Source: CAWJMD01 sp963843835 (lineage in GTDB: Bacteria > Actinomycetota > Actinomycetes > Actinomycetales > CAWJMD01). From it: a stretch of 64,000 bases of DNA. The notes under the pieces were generated by a model that was given only the letters and a program-made list of their open reading frames with translations, was not told the origin of the DNA and searched no databases. The stretch covers positions 1,054,001-1,118,000 of the forward strand of contig CAWJMD010000001.1 in NCBI GenBank assembly GCA_963843835.1, written 5' to 3'. This document shows positions 25,503-32,902 of this stretch, in pieces (the first letter of the stretch is position 1; each line of letters begins with the position of its first letter). Both the position numbers and the translations under genes were made by a program.

Positions 25503-25933
25503 GCCCGTTCCGACTCGCCTCGCTGCTGCGCCTGCGCAAGGCGCAGCAGGACCAGGCCGCCGCCGAGCTGGCGTTCGCGGCGCGGATGCGGCTGAGGGCC
25601 TCCGAGCGCACCGTGAGCCGGCGTGACGCCCTCGGTGCCCACCGCACGCCCGCAGCATGCTCCTCGATCGCGTGGACCGCGTCGGTCGCGGCACGGGCGG
25701 CCCTCACGACGGCGAGCATCGAGGCCAGGACGGCCGAGATCGAGGCCGAGGTGATGGCGTCGGACGCGATGGCGGAGTGGCACGACTCGCGCCGCCGCAC
25801 GAGCGCCCTCGAGCACCTCGAGTCGCGGCACGCGGAGGCGCTGGTGCGCGAGCAGCGCCGGTCCGAGCAGCTGCGTCTGGACGAGCACACCGCGGCCATC
25901 ACCGGGCGCGGCAGGGACGAGGAGCTGCCGTGA
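25499..25933 (+). CDS. fliJ: flagellar export protein FliJ
   Basis: A 144-residue helical protein. The FliJ N-terminus MSPFRLASLLRLRKAQQDQAAAELAFAARM and the charged C-terminal helix (HLESRHAEALVREQRRSEQLRLDEHTAAI) form the antiparallel coiled coil that resembles the ATP synthase gamma subunit and inserts into the FliI ring. ATG 25499 overlaps the fliI stop (ATGA). The segment at residues 40-65 (RRDALGAHRTPAACSSIAW) is unusual for a coiled coil and could hide two compensating indels like those upstream. Confidence 0.85.
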   Translation: MSPFRLASLLRLRKAQQDQAAAELAFAARMRLRASERTVSRRDALGAHRTPAACSSIAWTASVAARAALTTASIEARTAEIEAEVMASDAMAEWHDSRRRTSALEHLESRHAEALVREQRRSEQLRLDEHTAAITGRGRDEELP

Positions 25934-26940
25934 ACGGCGTCATGGAGGTGCAGTCGCGGATCGCCGAGCTGCAAGGACGCATCCAGGCACTCGCGCTCCC
26001 GCCGCGCTCGACGACCTCGGTCGCCGGGCAGCAGCAGTTCTCGTCCGTCCTCGCATCGGCCCTCGAGACGTCGCAGACGTCGGCCACCGGCGACCCGGGG
26101 GCGCCCGCGACCGGCGGTCCGACCGGCGCGGACCTCGTCGCCTCGGCGAAGAAGTACATGGGGGTGCCCTACAAGTGGGGCGGCACGGACCCGTCGAAGG
26201 GGCTCGACTGCTCCGCACTGGTCCAGCGTGCGATGAAGGACATCGGCGTCGACGTCCCTCGTGTGGTCGCGCAGCAGCGCCACCTCGGCACCGAGGTGCC
26301 GAGCCTCGACCAGGCCCGGCCCGGGGACCTCATCGTGATGGGCGGGAGCCGGCACATCGGCATCTACGTCGGCGACGGCAAGATGCTGCACGCGCCGAAG
26401 GCGGGCGACCACGTGCGCATCGGCTCGGTCTACGAGAAGCCCACGAGCATCCGCCGCGTGCTGCCCGACCAGAACGTCGCGACCCCGCGCTTCGACCCCG
26501 GTGCAGTGCGGCCCTCGTCCCTCAGCCTGCAGGGTGCCCTGCCGTCAGGCGTGAGCGGCCGCGTCGCGCAGTACGCGCAGCTCTTCTCCGTGGCGACGGC
26601 CAAGTACGGTCTGCCGCAAGGCCTCCTGGCTGCCGTGGCCCAGACCGAGTCCGGCGGCGACGCCAAGGCCGTCAGCCCCGCCGGTGCGGTCGGCCTGATG
26701 CAGATCATGCCTGGCACCGCCCGCGGTCTCGGTGTCGACGCCCGTGACCCGGCCCAGGCGGTCGATGGTGCGGCACGTCTCCTGCGCGACCACCTGCGCG
26801 ACTTCGGCTCGGTCGACCTGGCGCTCGCCGCCTACAACGCCGGTCCCGGTGCGGTCCGGCGCTACGACGGCATCCCGCCCTACGCCGAGACCCAGGGCTA
26901 CGTCCGCAAGGTCACTGCTCTGCTCGGACGGGGCGCGTGA
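25930..26940 (+). CDS. two-domain peptidoglycan hydrolase (NlpC/P60 plus lytic transglycosylase), FlgJ-like role
   Basis: A 336-residue protein. After a short helical start come an NlpC/P60 domain (about residues 65-175: KKYMGVPYKWGGTDPSKGLDCSALVQ with the nucleophile Cys, then PGDLIVMGGSRHIGIYVGDGKML with the His) and a transglycosylase SLT domain (about 210-330: YGLPQGLLAAVAQTESGGDAKAVSPAGAVGLMQIMPGTA with catalytic Glu, and LALAAYNAGPGAV). No classical signal peptide is seen, so export through the flagellar system is likely. Inferred role: cutting peptidoglycan for rod passage, the task of FlgJ elsewhere. It overlaps fliJ and fliK by GTGA. Confidence 0.85.
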   Translation: MNGVMEVQSRIAELQGRIQALALPPRSTTSVAGQQQFSSVLASALETSQTSATGDPGAPATGGPTGADLVASAKKYMGVPYKWGGTDPSKGLDCSALVQRAMKDIGVDVPRVVAQQRHLGTEVPSLDQARPGDLIVMGGSRHIGIYVGDGKMLHAPKAGDHVRIGSVYEKPTSIRRVLPDQNVATPRFDPGAVRPSSLSLQGALPSGVSGRVAQYAQLFSVATAKYGLPQGLLAAVAQTESGGDAKAVSPAGAVGLMQIMPGTARGLGVDARDPAQAVDGAARLLRDHLRDFGSVDLALAAYNAGPGAVRRYDGIPPYAETQGYVRKVTALLGRGA

Positions 26941-28316
26941 CGCCGGCCGGCGCGGCGGGCGTCGCACCCGCGCGTGTGCCGCTGCCCGCATCGCGTGGTG
27001 CGGGCGCGTCCGGCCGCGGTGACTCGGCTGCCGCCTTCGCCGACGCCCTGGCCAAGCACACCGGCCCTGCCTCGCGCGGTCCACGACCCGCGGCGCCGCG
27101 AGACACCGCACCGCAGCGTCATGACGACCATGTCCACCCGGCCGCCCCCAAGGCCCCGAAGGGGTCGCAGGCAACGGGTCGGCCCGTCGGCGACGACGCG
27201 GTGAACAGCACCCCGGCGGACACCGCGACCGACCAGGCACCCGCCACCCCCGAGGCGTCGGACCCCGAGATGCCGAACCTCCAGGCGCCGGACCCCGAGA
27301 TGCCGAACCTCCAGGCGCCGGACCCCGGGGAGCCGAGCCTCGAGGGGCCGAGCCTGGAGGGGCCGGGCCTCGAGGGGCCGAGCCCCGAAGCCCCCACTCC
27401 CCAGGTGCCGGGCGTGGCTGAGCCCACGGCCGGCGACGGCCCCGCCGTGCCGACGCAGACCGCCCGAGCCGCGCAGGTCGGCCGGACGACCGCTCCAGCC
27501 GCCACGTCGCCGGCTGTGGGCGACGGCGCGCCCGCGGCGGGACCCGCGGCCACGCCGGACCCGTCGCCGGCCGCGCCCACCGGCGCCACGTCACCGGTCG
27601 CCCCGACGGGCACCGGTGCGCTCACAGCGGCGTCCGCCGCACAGGACGTCCCCGCCGCCACCGACGACCCGCGCGCGCCGGCAGTGACCGAGGCGCCTGC
27701 AGCCACGCCGACGGCGCAGCCGGCCACCGCGGGCGGCCCGGACGGCTCCCCGCTCTCCGTGCAGTCCGGTGGGTCTGCGGGCACCGCGGCCGCCGCCTCC
27801 ACGTCCCCCGCGTCGACCGCGACGGGAGCCCCGATCACGGCCGCACCCCGCACGCTCGACGCCCCGGCACCTGTTCCCGCCGCGGCTCCGGCCGGACCGG
27901 CGCCACTGCCCGCCCAGCTCACGCCCCGACTGGCCGCTCTCCGGGCCATGGGCGAGGGCACCCACCGCATCACCATGCGCGTGCAACCCGAGTCGATCGG
28001 CTCCGTACGTGTGGTTGCCGAGGTGACGGCCAGCGGTACGAGGATCGAGCTGCACGGAGGCACCGAGGCTGCGAGAGAGGCTCTCCGCGTTGCACTCCCA
28101 GACCTGAAGCGGGATCTGCTCGTCCACGGGATGCTGGCCGAGCTGGATCTCGGCACACCGGGCGGGCGAGATGGGCACGGTCGTCCCGATGCTCCAGAGT
28201 CGTTCAGCAGCAGCCGTACTCGACGCGAGGACGCCGAGATCGCCCGCAAGGCAGCGGAGATCACCACGGCCACTCGTTCATCCGTCGGTCGCGGTCGGGT
28301 CGACGTCATGACCTGA
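26937..28316 (+). CDS. fliK: flagellar hook-length control protein FliK
   Basis: A 459-residue protein. The first 320 residues are a Pro/Ala/Thr-rich, probably disordered ruler region holding short tandem repeats. The C-terminal domain (about 325-410) has the Flg_hook signature LAALRAMGEGTHRITMRVQPESIGSVRVVAEVTASGTRIELHGGTEAAREALRVALPDLKRDLLVHGM. FliK measures hook length and switches FlhB from rod/hook to filament substrates. It starts at GTG 26937, coupled to the hydrolase gene. Confidence 0.88.
   Translation: MTPAGAAGVAPARVPLPASRGAGASGRGDSAAAFADALAKHTGPASRGPRPAAPRDTAPQRHDDHVHPAAPKAPKGSQATGRPVGDDAVNSTPADTATDQAPATPEASDPEMPNLQAPDPEMPNLQAPDPGEPSLEGPSLEGPGLEGPSPEAPTPQVPGVAEPTAGDGPAVPTQTARAAQVGRTTAPAATSPAVGDGAPAAGPAATPDPSPAAPTGATSPVAPTGTGALTAASAAQDVPAATDDPRAPAVTEAPAATPTAQPATAGGPDGSPLSVQSGGSAGTAAAASTSPASTATGAPITAAPRTLDAPAPVPAAAPAGPAPLPAQLTPRLAALRAMGEGTHRITMRVQPESIGSVRVVAEVTASGTRIELHGGTEAAREALRVALPDLKRDLLVHGMLAELDLGTPGGRDGHGRPDAPESFSSSRTRREDAEIARKAAEITTATRSSVGRGRVDVMT
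27261..27380 (+). repeat. in-frame tandem repeats inside fliK
   Basis: Two perfect 30-base units (27261-27290 and 27291-27320) encode DPEMPNLQAP twice, followed by a partial third. Three 15-base units follow at 27336-27380 encoding SLEGP, SLEGP and GLEGP. They lie in the ruler part of FliK, where copy-number change would alter protein length without breaking the frame. Confidence 0.85.
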
Positions 28317-28333
28317 GACCACCCACTCGGACG

Positions 28334-28362
28334 CTCAAGTCGTGAGTCGTCCGCGCCGACCA
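28334..28362 (+). promoter_or_regulatory. possible FliA promoter before flgD (weaker)
   Basis: CTCA at 28334-28337, 17 bases, then GCCGACCA at 28355-28362. The -10 core GCCGA is kept but the spacer is one base longer than in the strong sites. It lies in the only non-coding gap between fliK and flgD. Confidence 0.45.
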
Positions 28363-28381
28363 CATAGACCGAAGGAGGACC

Positions 28382-28831
28382 ATGCCTACCACCGTCACGA
28401 ACACCCCGATCAGCTCCGTGCTGGGCGCCGGCACGAACGAGGTCCGCACGCCGAAGAACGAGCTGGACAAGGACGCCTTCCTCAAGCTCCTGGTCGCGCA
28501 GATGCGGTACCAGGACCCCACCGCGCCCATGGACACGAGCGCGCTGATGGCCCAGACCTCGCAGCTGACGACTGTCGAGAAGCTGACCGAGATGGCCGAG
28601 ACCAGCCGTGCGGCGTTCGATGTGCAGCAGCGCATCGGCGCTGCCTCGCTCGTCGGCCGCCAGGTGGCCTGGACGGACTACGACGGCACGACGAAGAGCG
28701 GCACCGTCTCGGCTGTCTCGCTCATCGGCCCCACCCCTGTACTGCGCGTCGGTGACACGGATGTCGCCCTCGACAAGGTCACCGCGGTCACTGCGGCGGC
28801 CACATCCACCACCACCGGCTCCGGCGCCTGA
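28382..28831 (+). CDS. flgD: flagellar hook assembly (scaffolding) protein FlgD
   Basis: A 149-residue short FlgD. The N-terminal signature KNELDKDAFLKLLVAQMRYQDPTAPMDTSALMAQTSQLTTVEKLTEM is complete. The C-terminal part has a small beta region (SLVGRQVAWTDYDGTTKSGTVSAV) but lacks the larger Tudor/FNIII domains of enteric FlgD, as is usual in Gram-positives. It caps the growing hook. ATG 28382 follows GAAGGAGGA. Confidence 0.92.
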   Translation: MPTTVTNTPISSVLGAGTNEVRTPKNELDKDAFLKLLVAQMRYQDPTAPMDTSALMAQTSQLTTVEKLTEMAETSRAAFDVQQRIGAASLVGRQVAWTDYDGTTKSGTVSAVSLIGPTPVLRVGDTDVALDKVTAVTAAATSTTTGSGA

Positions 28832-28857
28832 CGGCGTCACCACGAAAGAGGTCCACC

Positions 28858-30039
28858 GTGCTCCGTTCCCTGTTCTCCGGCATCAGCGGGCTCCGCTCGC
28901 ACCAGACGATGATGGACGTGACCGGCAACAACATCGCCAACGTCAACACCTCAGGCTTCAAGTCGTCGAACACCCAGTTCCAGGACACGCTCAGCCAGAT
29001 GCTGCGCGCGGCGGGGGCACCCCAGGGCCAGAACGCCGGCAGCAACCCCTCGCAGGTCGGCCTCGGCGTCCGCGTGGCCGGCGTCTCGACGAACTTCGGC
29101 CAGGGCTCGGCCCAGCAGACCGGTCGCAGCCTGGACCTCATGGTGAACGGCGACGGCTTCTTCATCGCCAAGACGGTCAACGAGACGCTCTTCACGCGGG
29201 CAGGGGGTCTGACCTTCGACATCCGGGGCACGCTGATCACGCCCGAGGGCGCCAAGGTGCAGGGCTGGCAGGCCGACCCGGCGTCCGGTGCCATCAACAC
29301 GACCGCCGGCGTGACGGACATCCAGCTCCCGATCAGCACGCTGATGCAGCCGTCCGCCACGGCCACCACGGTCTTCGAGGGCAACCTGCCCGGGGACGCG
29401 GCCATCGGCCAGTCCCTGCCCGCCTCCATCGACGTCTACGACAACCAGGGCACCCGCTCGACGCTCTCGGTGACCTTCCGCAAGGACAGCGCCGACACCT
29501 GGTCGGTCCTCGAGGGTGCAGCGACGCTGGGGACCATCACGTTCTCGGGCGGCGGGAGCGCGCACACGCTCACCCCGGCCACGCTGACGTCGTCCGGGGG
29601 CATCGACCTCGACCTCGCCACGGTCACCGGGTACTCGGGCACCACGTCGATCAAGGCGGCATCGCAGGACGGCTACGCGGTCGGCAGCCTGACCGCCTTC
29701 AACATCGGCCCGGACGGCATCCTGACGGGCATCTTCAGCAACGGCCTCAAGCAGGCGGTCGCCCAGATCGCGACGGCCACGTTCGCGAACGTCGCGGGCC
29801 TCGAGAAGGCCGGCAGCACGATGTACCGCACGAGCGTCAACTCCGGTCTCGCCCGCATCGGCGCTCCCGGCCTCGAGGACCGCGGCGCGATCAGCAGCGG
29901 CACCCTGGAGATGTCCAACGTCGACCTGGCGGCCGAGTTCACCAACCTGATCATCGCCCAGCGCGGTTTCCAGGCGAACTCGCGCGTCATCACCTCGTCC
30001 GACGAGCTGCTGCAGGACCTGGTCAACCTCAAGCGCTGA
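28858..30039 (+). CDS. flgE: flagellar hook protein FlgE
   Basis: A 393-residue FlgE. The N-terminus has MLRSLFSGISGLRSHQTMMDVTGNNIANVNTSGFK, the centre has VNGDGFFIAKTVNETLFTRAGGLTFD, and the C-terminus has SNVDLAAEFTNLIIAQRGFQANSRVITSSDELLQDLVNLKR. It builds the hook. It is the only FlgE/F/G-type gene in the window; no separate distal rod gene (flgF or flgG) was found. The start GTG 28858 follows AAAGAGG. Two hairpins after its stop end this transcription unit. Confidence 0.94.
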   Translation: MLRSLFSGISGLRSHQTMMDVTGNNIANVNTSGFKSSNTQFQDTLSQMLRAAGAPQGQNAGSNPSQVGLGVRVAGVSTNFGQGSAQQTGRSLDLMVNGDGFFIAKTVNETLFTRAGGLTFDIRGTLITPEGAKVQGWQADPASGAINTTAGVTDIQLPISTLMQPSATATTVFEGNLPGDAAIGQSLPASIDVYDNQGTRSTLSVTFRKDSADTWSVLEGAATLGTITFSGGGSAHTLTPATLTSSGGIDLDLATVTGYSGTTSIKAASQDGYAVGSLTAFNIGPDGILTGIFSNGLKQAVAQIATATFANVAGLEKAGSTMYRTSVNSGLARIGAPGLEDRGAISSGTLEMSNVDLAAEFTNLIIAQRGFQANSRVITSSDELLQDLVNLKR

Positions 30040-30054
30040 TCGGGTGGCTCCCCT

Positions 30055-30087
30055 GACGCCGAGGTCGTGTGACACGACCTCGGCGTC
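30055..30087 (+). terminator. strong hairpin after flgE
   Basis: A perfect inverted repeat with 15-bp arms (30055-30069 and 30073-30087) and loop TGA, 15 bases after the flgE stop. Confidence 0.8.
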
Positions 30088-30103
30088 TCGGCGTCTGCGC
30101 TGC

Positions 30104-30126
30104 CGGGCCCCGCACCGTGGGGCCCG
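30104..30126 (+). terminator. second hairpin after flgE
   Basis: An 8-bp GC stem (30104-30111 with 30119-30126) and a 7-base loop, just upstream of the flbD promoter. It may back up the first terminator. Confidence 0.55.
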
Positions 30127-30156
30127 TCGTCCACCCGGGTGCATCGCCCAGGAATC

Positions 30157-30184
30157 CTCAGGACAGGGCGGCAGGTGCCGATGA
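30157..30184 (+). promoter_or_regulatory. FliA (sigma-28) promoter for flbD-motA-motB-fliL
   Basis: CTCA at 30157-30160, a 16-base spacer and GCCGATGA at 30177-30184. Both blocks equal those of flgN and fliC. The predicted start point is near 30191, about 50 bases before flbD. Confidence 0.82.
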
Positions 30185-30241
30185 GGAGTGTGGACGGCCC
30201 CACGGAAGGGACCGTCGACGAGAGCTCCAAGGACGGACGAC

Positions 30242-30547
30242 GTGATCATCCTTACGCGCCTGAACGGCGAGAAGTTCGCGGTCAACCCCGACCTGCTCGA
30301 ACGGGTCGACTCGACCCCCGACACCGTGCTGACGCTGCTCGACGGCACCAAGTTCATGGTGACCGAGCCGCTCACCGCCGTCATCGACGAGGTCCGCGCC
30401 TTCCGCGCCAGCGTCATCGCCGCGGCCCGCATGCTCGGTGAGGAGCAGGTGCGGGTAGCTGCCGTGCCGAACGAGGTCGGCGACTCCGACGAGCACGACG
30501 ACGAGATCGCCCCGGCCGTTCCCCTGCGTCGCTCGCGGAGGCCGTGA
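30242..30547 (+). CDS. flbD: FlbD-family flagellar protein
   Basis: A 101-residue protein starting at GTG 30242. The first 60 residues match the small FlbD/SwrD family: MIILTRLNGEKFAVNPDLLERVDSTPDTVLTLLDGTKFMVTEPLTAVIDEV. SwrD in B. subtilis raises flagellar power, acting on the stator. The acidic, 40-residue tail (DSDEHDDEIAP) is an extension over the short family form. Its stop overlaps the motA start, matching the link with stator genes. Confidence 0.85.
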   Translation: MIILTRLNGEKFAVNPDLLERVDSTPDTVLTLLDGTKFMVTEPLTAVIDEVRAFRASVIAAARMLGEEQVRVAAVPNEVGDSDEHDDEIAPAVPLRRSRRP

Positions 30548-31326
30548 TGGATCCGGCAACCCTGGTCGGCCTGGCCGTCGCCTTCGGGGCCATCATCACC
30601 GCGATGCTCCTCGAGGGCGCGAACCCGGCCTCCATCCTCCTGCCTGCGCCGTTGATCCTCGTGTTCGGTGGCACCCTGGGGGTCGGCATCGCCGGTGGTC
30701 TGCTCCGTGACCTCAAGACGATCATCGCGGCGGTCAAGAAGGCGCTCCTCGGCGGCGTGAAGACCTCGACCGACACGATCGCCGAGGTGGTCTCGCTCGC
30801 CGAGCGGGCGCGTCGCGAAGGCCTGCTGGCCCTCGAGGACGCCGTCAAGGACGTCCAGAACGACTTCCTGCGCGAGGGGCTGCAGTCGGCGATCGACGGC
30901 ACGGACCCCGAGGACCTGCGCGCGATCATGCTCGACCGGATCGACGCCAAGAAGGCGCAGGACAAGGTCGCCTCCAAGTTCTTCACCGACATGGGCGGCT
31001 TCGCGCCCACGATCGGCATCATCGGCACCGTCATCAGCCTGGTGCACGTGCTCGAGAACCTCGGCAACCCCGACGAGCTCGGGCACATGATCGCCGCCGC
31101 CTTCGTGGCGACGCTGTGGGGAGTGCTGTCCGCGAACGTCATGTGGCTGCCGATCGCGAACCGGCTGAAGCGGCTGACCGACATGGAGGTCTCGCAGATG
31201 CACATCGTCGTCGAGGGCATCGTGTCGATCCAGGCCGGCGCCAACCCGCGTCTGGTTCAGCAGCGACTGTCGAGCCTGATGCCTCCGGGTGAGGCGGACG
31301 CGGCCGGCGACAAGAAGGCGGCATGA
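30547..31326 (+). CDS. motA: flagellar motor stator protein MotA
   Basis: A 259-residue MotA with four predicted membrane helices. Helices 1-2 (LVGLAVAFGAIITAMLLEGANPASILLPAPLILVFGGTLGVGIAGGLL) and helices 3-4 (MGGFAPTIGIIGTVISLVHVLENL, MIAAAFVATLWGVLSANVMWLPIANRLK) flank a cytoplasmic loop with RARREGLLALED, whose charged residues contact FliG. The short size and the ATATA-type pore residues suit a proton-driven motor, though sodium cannot be excluded. ATG 30547 shares bases with the flbD stop (GTGATG; a GTG at 30544 is also possible). Confidence 0.94.
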   Translation: MDPATLVGLAVAFGAIITAMLLEGANPASILLPAPLILVFGGTLGVGIAGGLLRDLKTIIAAVKKALLGGVKTSTDTIAEVVSLAERARREGLLALEDAVKDVQNDFLREGLQSAIDGTDPEDLRAIMLDRIDAKKAQDKVASKFFTDMGGFAPTIGIIGTVISLVHVLENLGNPDELGHMIAAAFVATLWGVLSANVMWLPIANRLKRLTDMEVSQMHIVVEGIVSIQAGANPRLVQQRLSSLMPPGEADAAGDKKAA

Positions 31327-32240
31327 GCACCGCGGCCCGTGGCCGCTCGCGCGGCCACGACGAGGAGGAGCACGAGAACCACGAACGGTGGCTCGTCAGC
31401 TACGCCGACATGATCACCGTGCTGATGGCGCTCTTCATCGTGCTCTTCGCGATCAGCCAGGTAGACCAGCAGAAGTTCATCCAGCTGAAGACCGGTCTGG
31501 CGGACGGCTACGGCGCGAACTCGCAGGTGCCGATCGCGGGTGGAGCCGGACTGCTCGACTCCGCCGGTACGGCGCTGAACCCGGCCAACCTGGAGCTCGA
31601 CGCCGCGCCCTCGCCCGTCAACCTGATGGACGCCCAGGAGGGTCTCGACGGCGGCAAGGAGCGCGAGCGGCGGCAGACCCAGGCCCTTCTCGACGCGGCC
31701 AAGGCCGAGGTCGACCGGCTGGCTGCCATCCAGGCCGAGCTCGAGGCGGCACTCGCGAAGGAGGGGCTGGGCGACCGGGTCCGGTTCAGCCTGACCGAGC
31801 GGGGTCTGGTGGCGTCCGTCGTCGCCGACGACGTCTTCTTCCAGAGCGCGAGCGCCGACCTGCAGCCCACGGGCGTCAGGGTGCTCGACGCCGTGGAGCC
31901 GGTCCTGGGGTCGCTGACGGAGGAGATCGCCGTGGAGGGCCACGCCAACCACCTGAAGATCTCGACTGCGCGCTATCCCACGAACTGGGAGCTGTCCAAC
32001 TCGCGCGCGACCACGGTCCTGAGGCGCCTGCTCGACGACGGCATCTCGCCGCAGCGCCTGTCTGCCACCGGCTTCGGTGACGCGCGACCCCTGTTCCCGA
32101 TCGACGACCCTAGGGCGATCGCCGGCAACCGCCGCGTCGACCTCGTCATCATCGACCAGCAGCCGGCCGCAGTCCGGGCGCTGATCCCCCAGCTCGCGCA
32201 GGCACGTGGGTTGGGAGCCGAACCAGTCGAGGGAGGGTGA
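31323..32240 (+). CDS. motB: flagellar motor stator protein MotB
   Basis: A 305-residue MotB. A charged N-terminus is followed by the single membrane helix with the proton-binding Asp29 (WLVSYADMITVLMALFIVLFAIS), a plug/linker region and a C-terminal OmpA-like peptidoglycan-binding domain (VEGHANHLKISTARYPTNWELSNSRATTVLRRLLDDG, then GFGDARPLFPIDDPRAIAGNRRVDLVI). All key elements are present. The ATG lies inside the motA stop (ATGA). Confidence 0.95.
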   Translation: MSTAARGRSRGHDEEEHENHERWLVSYADMITVLMALFIVLFAISQVDQQKFIQLKTGLADGYGANSQVPIAGGAGLLDSAGTALNPANLELDAAPSPVNLMDAQEGLDGGKERERRQTQALLDAAKAEVDRLAAIQAELEAALAKEGLGDRVRFSLTERGLVASVVADDVFFQSASADLQPTGVRVLDAVEPVLGSLTEEIAVEGHANHLKISTARYPTNWELSNSRATTVLRRLLDDGISPQRLSATGFGDARPLFPIDDPRAIAGNRRVDLVIIDQQPAAVRALIPQLAQARGLGAEPVEGG

Positions 32241-32314
32241 GTCCCTTGCCGACACCACAGTCCGCACCGACCGCCGACGAGCACGACCCCGGCAGAGAAC
32301 CATTGGAGAGAGTG

Positions 32315-32794
32315 ATGTCCACCGCTACGAAGAAGAAGGAAGACGCCCAGGTCGCCGCCGCCGCGACAGCCGACGGCGCACCGAAGAAGAAGGGCAAGAA
32401 GAAGCTCCTCGTCCTGGTGCTCATCGTGATGCTCGTGGCCGGAGGGGCCGCCTGGTTCTTCCTCTTCCGCGGGGGAGGCGAGGCCGCGGCGGAGCCCGAG
32501 CCCGAGCTCGTGCCCGGCGAGGTGGTGGCGCTCGAGGCCATCAGCATCAACCTCGCCGACGGCCACTACCTGCGCATCGGCGTCGCCCTGCAGGCGGTCG
32601 AGGGGGCGGCCCACGTCCCGGAGGGCAGCGAGGCGCTGGACCTGACCATCCAGACGTTCAGCGGGCGCACCGTGACCGAGCTGGCCGACAACACCGTCCG
32701 GGAGGAGCTGAAGGCCGAGCTGGCCCACAAGGTCGAGGAGGCCTACCACCACGAGGTCATGGGGGTGTTCTTCACGGAGTTCGTCACGCAGTGA
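32315..32794 (+). CDS. fliL: flagellar basal body-associated protein FliL
   Basis: A 159-residue FliL: a lysine-rich cytoplasmic start (MSTATKKKEDAQ, KKKGKKKLL), one membrane helix (LVLVLIVMLVAGGAAWFFLF), an acidic linker, and the periplasmic domain VVALEAISINLADGHYLRIGVALQAV with the closing VMGVFFTEFVTQ. FliL surrounds the stator. I chose ATG 32315, which follows GGAGAG; a GTG at 32237 that overlaps the motB stop (GTGA) would add 26 hydrophilic residues. Confidence 0.9.
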   Translation: MSTATKKKEDAQVAAAATADGAPKKKGKKKLLVLVLIVMLVAGGAAWFFLFRGGGEAAAEPEPELVPGEVVALEAISINLADGHYLRIGVALQAVEGAAHVPEGSEALDLTIQTFSGRTVTELADNTVREELKAELAHKVEEAYHHEVMGVFFTEFVTQ

Positions 32795-32797
32795 CGA

Positions 32798-32825
32798 GGT
32801 GGGACCGCCGGGGGGCGGTCCCACC
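32798..32825 (+). terminator. hairpin after fliL
   Basis: A 12-bp stem (32798-32809 with 32814-32825) and a GGGG loop, 4 bases after the fliL stop. It ends the stator operon. Confidence 0.75.
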
Positions 32826-32842
32826 ACCACCACCACCACCAC
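32821..32842 (+). repeat. CCA trinucleotide repeat
   Basis: Seven CCA units and a C, running out of the right arm of the fliL hairpin. It is non-coding in the fliL frame and lies upstream of the fliM promoter. No protein reads it. Confidence 0.85.
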
Positions 32843-32845
32843 AAT

Positions 32846-32865
32846 GCGGGAGCACTTGCTCCCGC
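32846..32865 (+). terminator. second hairpin between fliL and fliM
   Basis: An 8-bp stem GCGGGAGC/GCTCCCGC with loop ACTT, just before the fliM promoter. It could end read-through from fliL or insulate the fliM operon. Confidence 0.6.
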
Positions 32866-32867
32866 GG

Positions 32868-32895
32868 CTCAGGATCGCTCGATCCGTGCCGATAG
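32868..32895 (+). promoter_or_regulatory. FliA (sigma-28) promoter for the fliM operon
   Basis: CTCA at 32868-32871, a 16-base spacer and GCCGATAG at 32888-32895. The predicted start point (about 7 bases on) falls at 32902-32903, the first base of the fliM GTG, so the message may be leaderless. Confidence 0.78.
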
Positions 32896-32902
32896 ACCAC
32901 AG

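Noticed and set aside
32821..32842. The CCA tract as a CRISPR or protein repeat
   Set aside because: It is a simple trinucleotide run with no spacers and lies outside any supported coding frame.
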